A program made the translations under genes and the position numbers. From Labilibaculum manganireducens (GTDB taxonomy: Bacteria > Bacteroidota > Bacteroidia > Bacteroidales > Marinifilaceae), in assembly GCF_002843385.1 (NCBI RefSeq), contig NZ_MVDE01000046.1, positions 1-36,996 on the forward strand: a stretch of 36,996 nucleotides of DNA. Reading direction: 5' to 3'. Below the pieces are notes generated by a model. The model was not told the DNA's origin and made no database searches. It was given only the letters and a program-made list of their open reading frames with translations. Shown here piece by piece: positions 34,392-36,996 of the stretch (position 1 is the stretch's first letter; each line of letters opens with the position of its first letter).

Positions 34392-36332
34392 TTAATTGGT
34401 AAGAATAATCCCTCCTTTAGCTTGAATGGTCAATTGAATTTTCCCGTTTTTTTTAATACTAATGTTGTCTTTAAACGGAACAAAATCTTTATTGTCGCCA
34501 TATCTTGTAATCAATTTTCCGGCCAACATGGGAAGCTTAACCTCTATATTCAACGGTTCATGCTCAGCATTTACACCAACTACATACCATTTGGAAGCAT
34601 GACGACGAGCCAAAATGCAATATTTTCCCGGATAGCCGTCGATAAATACTGTTTCATCCCAGGTTGTTGGCACCTCTTTCATAAATTCAATTTCGAATGC
34701 AGGAACATCGGTAAGGTTATTGGGCGCAATGGCAAACATCTGAACCGGGTTTTGGTACAGAACAGCTGTTGCCAATTGAAAAACATCCGAGGTGCGACGA
34801 ATGTTGCCCCCATCGTTATTTCTGTTGTGCCGTTTATTAAGCAAAACAGGGCCAAATTCCATCGATCCCACTGCATTACGAATAAAGGGATGTAAGCAGG
34901 CATTATAGGCTTCCATATCATTGGCATGTTGTTGAAAAATAAGGTTTTCAGAAGCCAGTACGGCTTCACTGCCCACAAAATTCGGATACATCCGCTCCCA
35001 TCCCCGGGGAAGGGTGGTTCCATGAAAAACAATCATCAATCCATAATCGTTGGCATCAGAAAGGATGTCTTCGTACAGCTTCATGCTTTCTTGTTTATCC
35101 CCTCCAAAAAAGTCAATTTTCAATCCCTTTACACCCAGACTTTGCAGCCATTTCATTTCTTTCTTACGAATAATCGTATTATTCATTTTGTTTTTGGGTC
35201 CTTGCGGAGCATCATTCCAATAACCATTGGAGTTGTACCATAAAAAAACATCCACTCCTTTCGACTGCGCATATTTAATTAAAGAAGGCATCCGATCGTA
35301 ACCAACTTGTGTGTCCCACATCGCATCCATCAAAATGTATTCATACCCCATCTCGGCAGCCAAATCGATATAGGTTACCTGATCATCGTAATTCATACTT
35401 TCATCCTGCCACATAATCCAGCTCCAGGTAGAACGTCCGTATTTATATTCCTGCAATGGTTCATACAAAGGTTCAACAACATCAAAAGAGATGGTTGTTT
35501 CAACAATCTGTTTCAGATCATCACTTACAGTGATTGTTCTCCATGGAGTAAAATTCGGTAATGAAAATGCCGGCGCGGCACTTCCGATACCATTATTTTC
35601 ACCTAAATCCGGAAAACGAATAGAATATAAACCATCGGAAGTTCCTTCACTTAAATGCGAGGCACAATACGAGCTACTTACTCCTGTTTCCGAAACCAAT
35701 ACCCAGCCATCACTACCAATGTGAAAAAGCGACGGAAAAGTATAACCTTGTCCGTATTTTGAAGATGTTCCCATGGGTTCATCAGGAATATATTCTTCTT
35801 CGTAACTAGGTTTGGTTCTTTCCCATCCAATCATTGGAGTAGCCTGTGGGGTAAGGAAAGTGGTTGTTTTATTTGGGAAATTAAATCCGGTAACTTCTTT
35901 TTCAACAACACAACTTTTACTATTTCCGTATTGAGGCAACTGATAACGGAATGCAATATCATTGTTGCTTACACGGAAAATAATTTCAATTTTTTGTCCC
36001 TTTTTATTCGATAAAGCCACTGTTAGTTCGTTTGCCTGATAAATCACAGTCGATTTTTTTATTCGATCCTGAGTATATTTTTTGTCAATTTTCCCATAAT
36101 CTGATGCCATTAACTCCATTTCCTGACTGAAATCTCCAACATTAGTGATTAATCCAAGCGGTGAATCATCCAGCATTAAAATACCATTGTAATTTACTGT
36201 ATAAACAGGCTTACCGTCTTTTACCAAAACAGATACACCTAGTTTGCCATCGGGGCTGATTGCCTTATATTCCTGAGAAAACAAGGAAATTGACAACAAC
36301 ATTAAAACATAAACAATAATGTACTTTTTCAT
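34392..36332 (-). CDS. Glycoside hydrolase family 97 protein, retaining type
   Basis: This 646-residue enzyme has a signal peptide (about 1-19). The GH97 N-terminal beta-super-sandwich (about 22-290) is followed by the (beta/alpha)8 catalytic barrel (about 295-570) and a C-terminal beta domain. In the barrel, D407 (LKIDFFGGDKQ) occupies the nucleophile position of the retaining GH97 subgroup, and E456 (GSEAVLASENL) the acid/base. Inverting SusB-type enzymes use glutamates as base elsewhere and lack this Asp. An alpha-galactosidase-like activity is therefore more likely than SusB-type alpha-glucosidase, but substrates cannot be read from sequence. It probably acts in the periplasm. It is not next to SusC/SusD genes in this window. 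Confidence 0.93.
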   Translation of the reverse strand: MKKYIIVYVLMLLSISLFSQEYKAISPDGKLGVSVLVKDGKPVYTVNYNGILMLDDSPLGLITNVGDFSQEMELMASDYGKIDKKYTQDRIKKSTVIYQANELTVALSNKKGQKIEIIFRVSNNDIAFRYQLPQYGNSKSCVVEKEVTGFNFPNKTTTFLTPQATPMIGWERTKPSYEEEYIPDEPMGTSSKYGQGYTFPSLFHIGSDGWVLVSETGVSSSYCASHLSEGTSDGLYSIRFPDLGENNGIGSAAPAFSLPNFTPWRTITVSDDLKQIVETTISFDVVEPLYEPLQEYKYGRSTWSWIMWQDESMNYDDQVTYIDLAAEMGYEYILMDAMWDTQVGYDRMPSLIKYAQSKGVDVFLWYNSNGYWNDAPQGPKNKMNNTIIRKKEMKWLQSLGVKGLKIDFFGGDKQESMKLYEDILSDANDYGLMIVFHGTTLPRGWERMYPNFVGSEAVLASENLIFQQHANDMEAYNACLHPFIRNAVGSMEFGPVLLNKRHNRNNDGGNIRRTSDVFQLATAVLYQNPVQMFAIAPNNLTDVPAFEIEFMKEVPTTWDETVFIDGYPGKYCILARRHASKWYVVGVNAEHEPLNIEVKLPMLAGKLITRYGDNKDFVPFKDNISIKKNGKIQLTIQAKGGIILTN

Positions 36333-36563
36333 AAAAAATATAATTAAAATTTTAAGGTAACGGAATAGAAGCCATTTTATAAACGCGAATTCAAAAACCG
36401 CTTCAAAATTAAATAGTAAGCCATCGATGTACTGCTATCTTTTTAGCTTTGCGCATCACAGTAAAAGTGCTTTGTACTTTTATTTTTTAAAAATACTAAA
36501 CATTATTTAGAAGATTGATCTTGACTTCTCAGAATGGTTCCAAATAAAGGATAAAAAAAGAAA

Positions 36564-36749
36564 TGCTAAAACTCTGACAGGTCTTCGACACTGTCAGGAT
36601 TTGGCAATTATTCTGCACAACAGAACAGTACAGGTGCTCTCACTTACAATGAAACCCTTAGATTTTAAAACTGAAATTTGAGCCTTGGATATATTGTTTT
36701 TATCGAACCGGATTTTCCTGGGGGGGTAATTACTAAAACTCTGACAGAT
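36564..36749. repeat. Dispersed intergenic repeat, right copy
   Basis: It consists of two blocks matching the left copy in swapped order: 36564-36609 matches 34265-34308, and 36635-36749 matches 34171-34280. The first block contains a perfect 7-bp hairpin (CTGACAG/CTGTCAG). No terminal duplications were identified. Confidence 0.6.
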
Positions 36750-36843
36750 ACTGTGGTAAAATCCAAATTAAATTAATAATTATTTCCTAAATTTATGATA
36801 TGAAAGAAAACTTCAAATGATTATTCATTTAAGTTTATCTAGC

Positions 36844-36868
36844 GGCGGAGTATAGCTCCGCCTTTTTT
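36844..36868 (+). terminator. Orphan + strand Rho-independent terminator
   Basis: GGCGGAG (36844-36850) and CTCCGCC (36856-36862) form a perfect GC-rich 7-bp stem with a 5-nt loop, followed by six T. The structure points to termination of + strand transcription, but the nearest + strand gene in the window ends at 22074. Confidence 0.8.
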
Positions 36869-36996
36869 ATGACTCTTTATTACTCTAAGCTTTCACAGTG
36901 GATAAATTCCTATCATTATAGTTTATAATATAGGCTTCGTTTTTTTTCCATAGAGTATAGATTAGAATTAATAGCTTTCGCATAACTGCAATTAGA

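Larger units (their letters stand above)
36333..36996. other. Intergenic right edge with repeats and an orphan terminator
   Basis: No gene is recognised in these 664 bp. The region holds a hairpin with arms CTGACAG (36574-36580) and CTGTCAG (36591-36597), the right copy of the dispersed repeat (36635-36749) and a + strand terminator (36844-36868). A TAGCTTTG at 36444-36451 matches the -7 consensus on the + strand, but no -33 element is evident. Confidence 0.55.

Noticed and set aside
1-36996. tRNA or rRNA genes and intact insertion sequences
   Set aside because: Intergenic regions were read for cloverleaf-like or rRNA-like sequence and for transposase motifs; none was seen.

Overview
The window looks like a chromosomal stretch of a low-GC member of the Bacteroidota, probably a marine or sediment lineage near the Marinilabiliales. 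This is inferred from family content (GH97 glycosidase, HYC_CC_PP protein, DUF3347-tailed CusB, HMA-AraC regulator), from the near absence of Shine-Dalgarno sites, and from several TAnnTTTG-type -7 promoter boxes. The exact taxon cannot be fixed from the sequence alone.

Layout. (1) 183-2431: the adaptation end of a CRISPR-Cas locus, cas4, a GxxExxY PD-(D/E)XK protein, cas1 and cas2, all on the + strand; the type I-B effector genes would lie to the left, outside the window. (2) 2432-2653: leader with a promoter and inverted repeats. (3) 2654-8478: a very long array of 89 repeats and 88 spacers, with a decayed last repeat. (4) 8726-9808: an RlmG-type rRNA methyltransferase. (5) 18573 down to 10033, - strand: a copper-type export and regulation cluster (HMA-AraC regulator, HYC_CC_PP protein, CusA, TolC-like, CusB, HMA protein). 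A tandem 19-bp direct repeat sits just upstream of the promoter that follows the regulator gene. (6) 18574-19013: a small repeat-rich intergenic element. (7) 19014-26068: an ATP-cone/Mrr-like nuclease, CorA, a + strand MscS channel, and a two-gene operon of a 968-residue P-loop-like protein and a second MscS channel. (8) About 26188-26549: nine copies of a 41-bp tandem repeat. (9) 26655-33933: an accessory run of small - strand genes (lipoprotein; HAD, pyrophosphatase-like and methyltransferase; AraC regulator; isochorismatase-like hydrolase; DUF4405 membrane protein with a flavodoxin-like quinone reductase; Crp/Fnr regulator; DUF3592-like membrane protein). (10) 34392-36332: a GH97 glycosidase flanked on both sides by copies of one intergenic repeat.

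How the genes work together. Cas4, Cas1 and Cas2 select, trim and insert spacers at the leader end next to cas2. The array records this history: one protospacer appears twice with different 3' trimming, and two other spacers come from overlapping, slightly diverged targets. In the metal cluster, the HMA-AraC protein probably senses Cu(I) or Ag(I) and activates the downstream export genes through the tandem repeat. The MscS/P-loop operon and the adjacent MscS and CorA genes form an ion-flux neighbourhood. The strongest candidates for undescribed biology are the GxxExxY nuclease inside the adaptation operon and the P-loop-like protein (Walker A lysine replaced by isoleucine) paired with an MscS channel. 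No tRNA, rRNA or intact transposase gene was seen.
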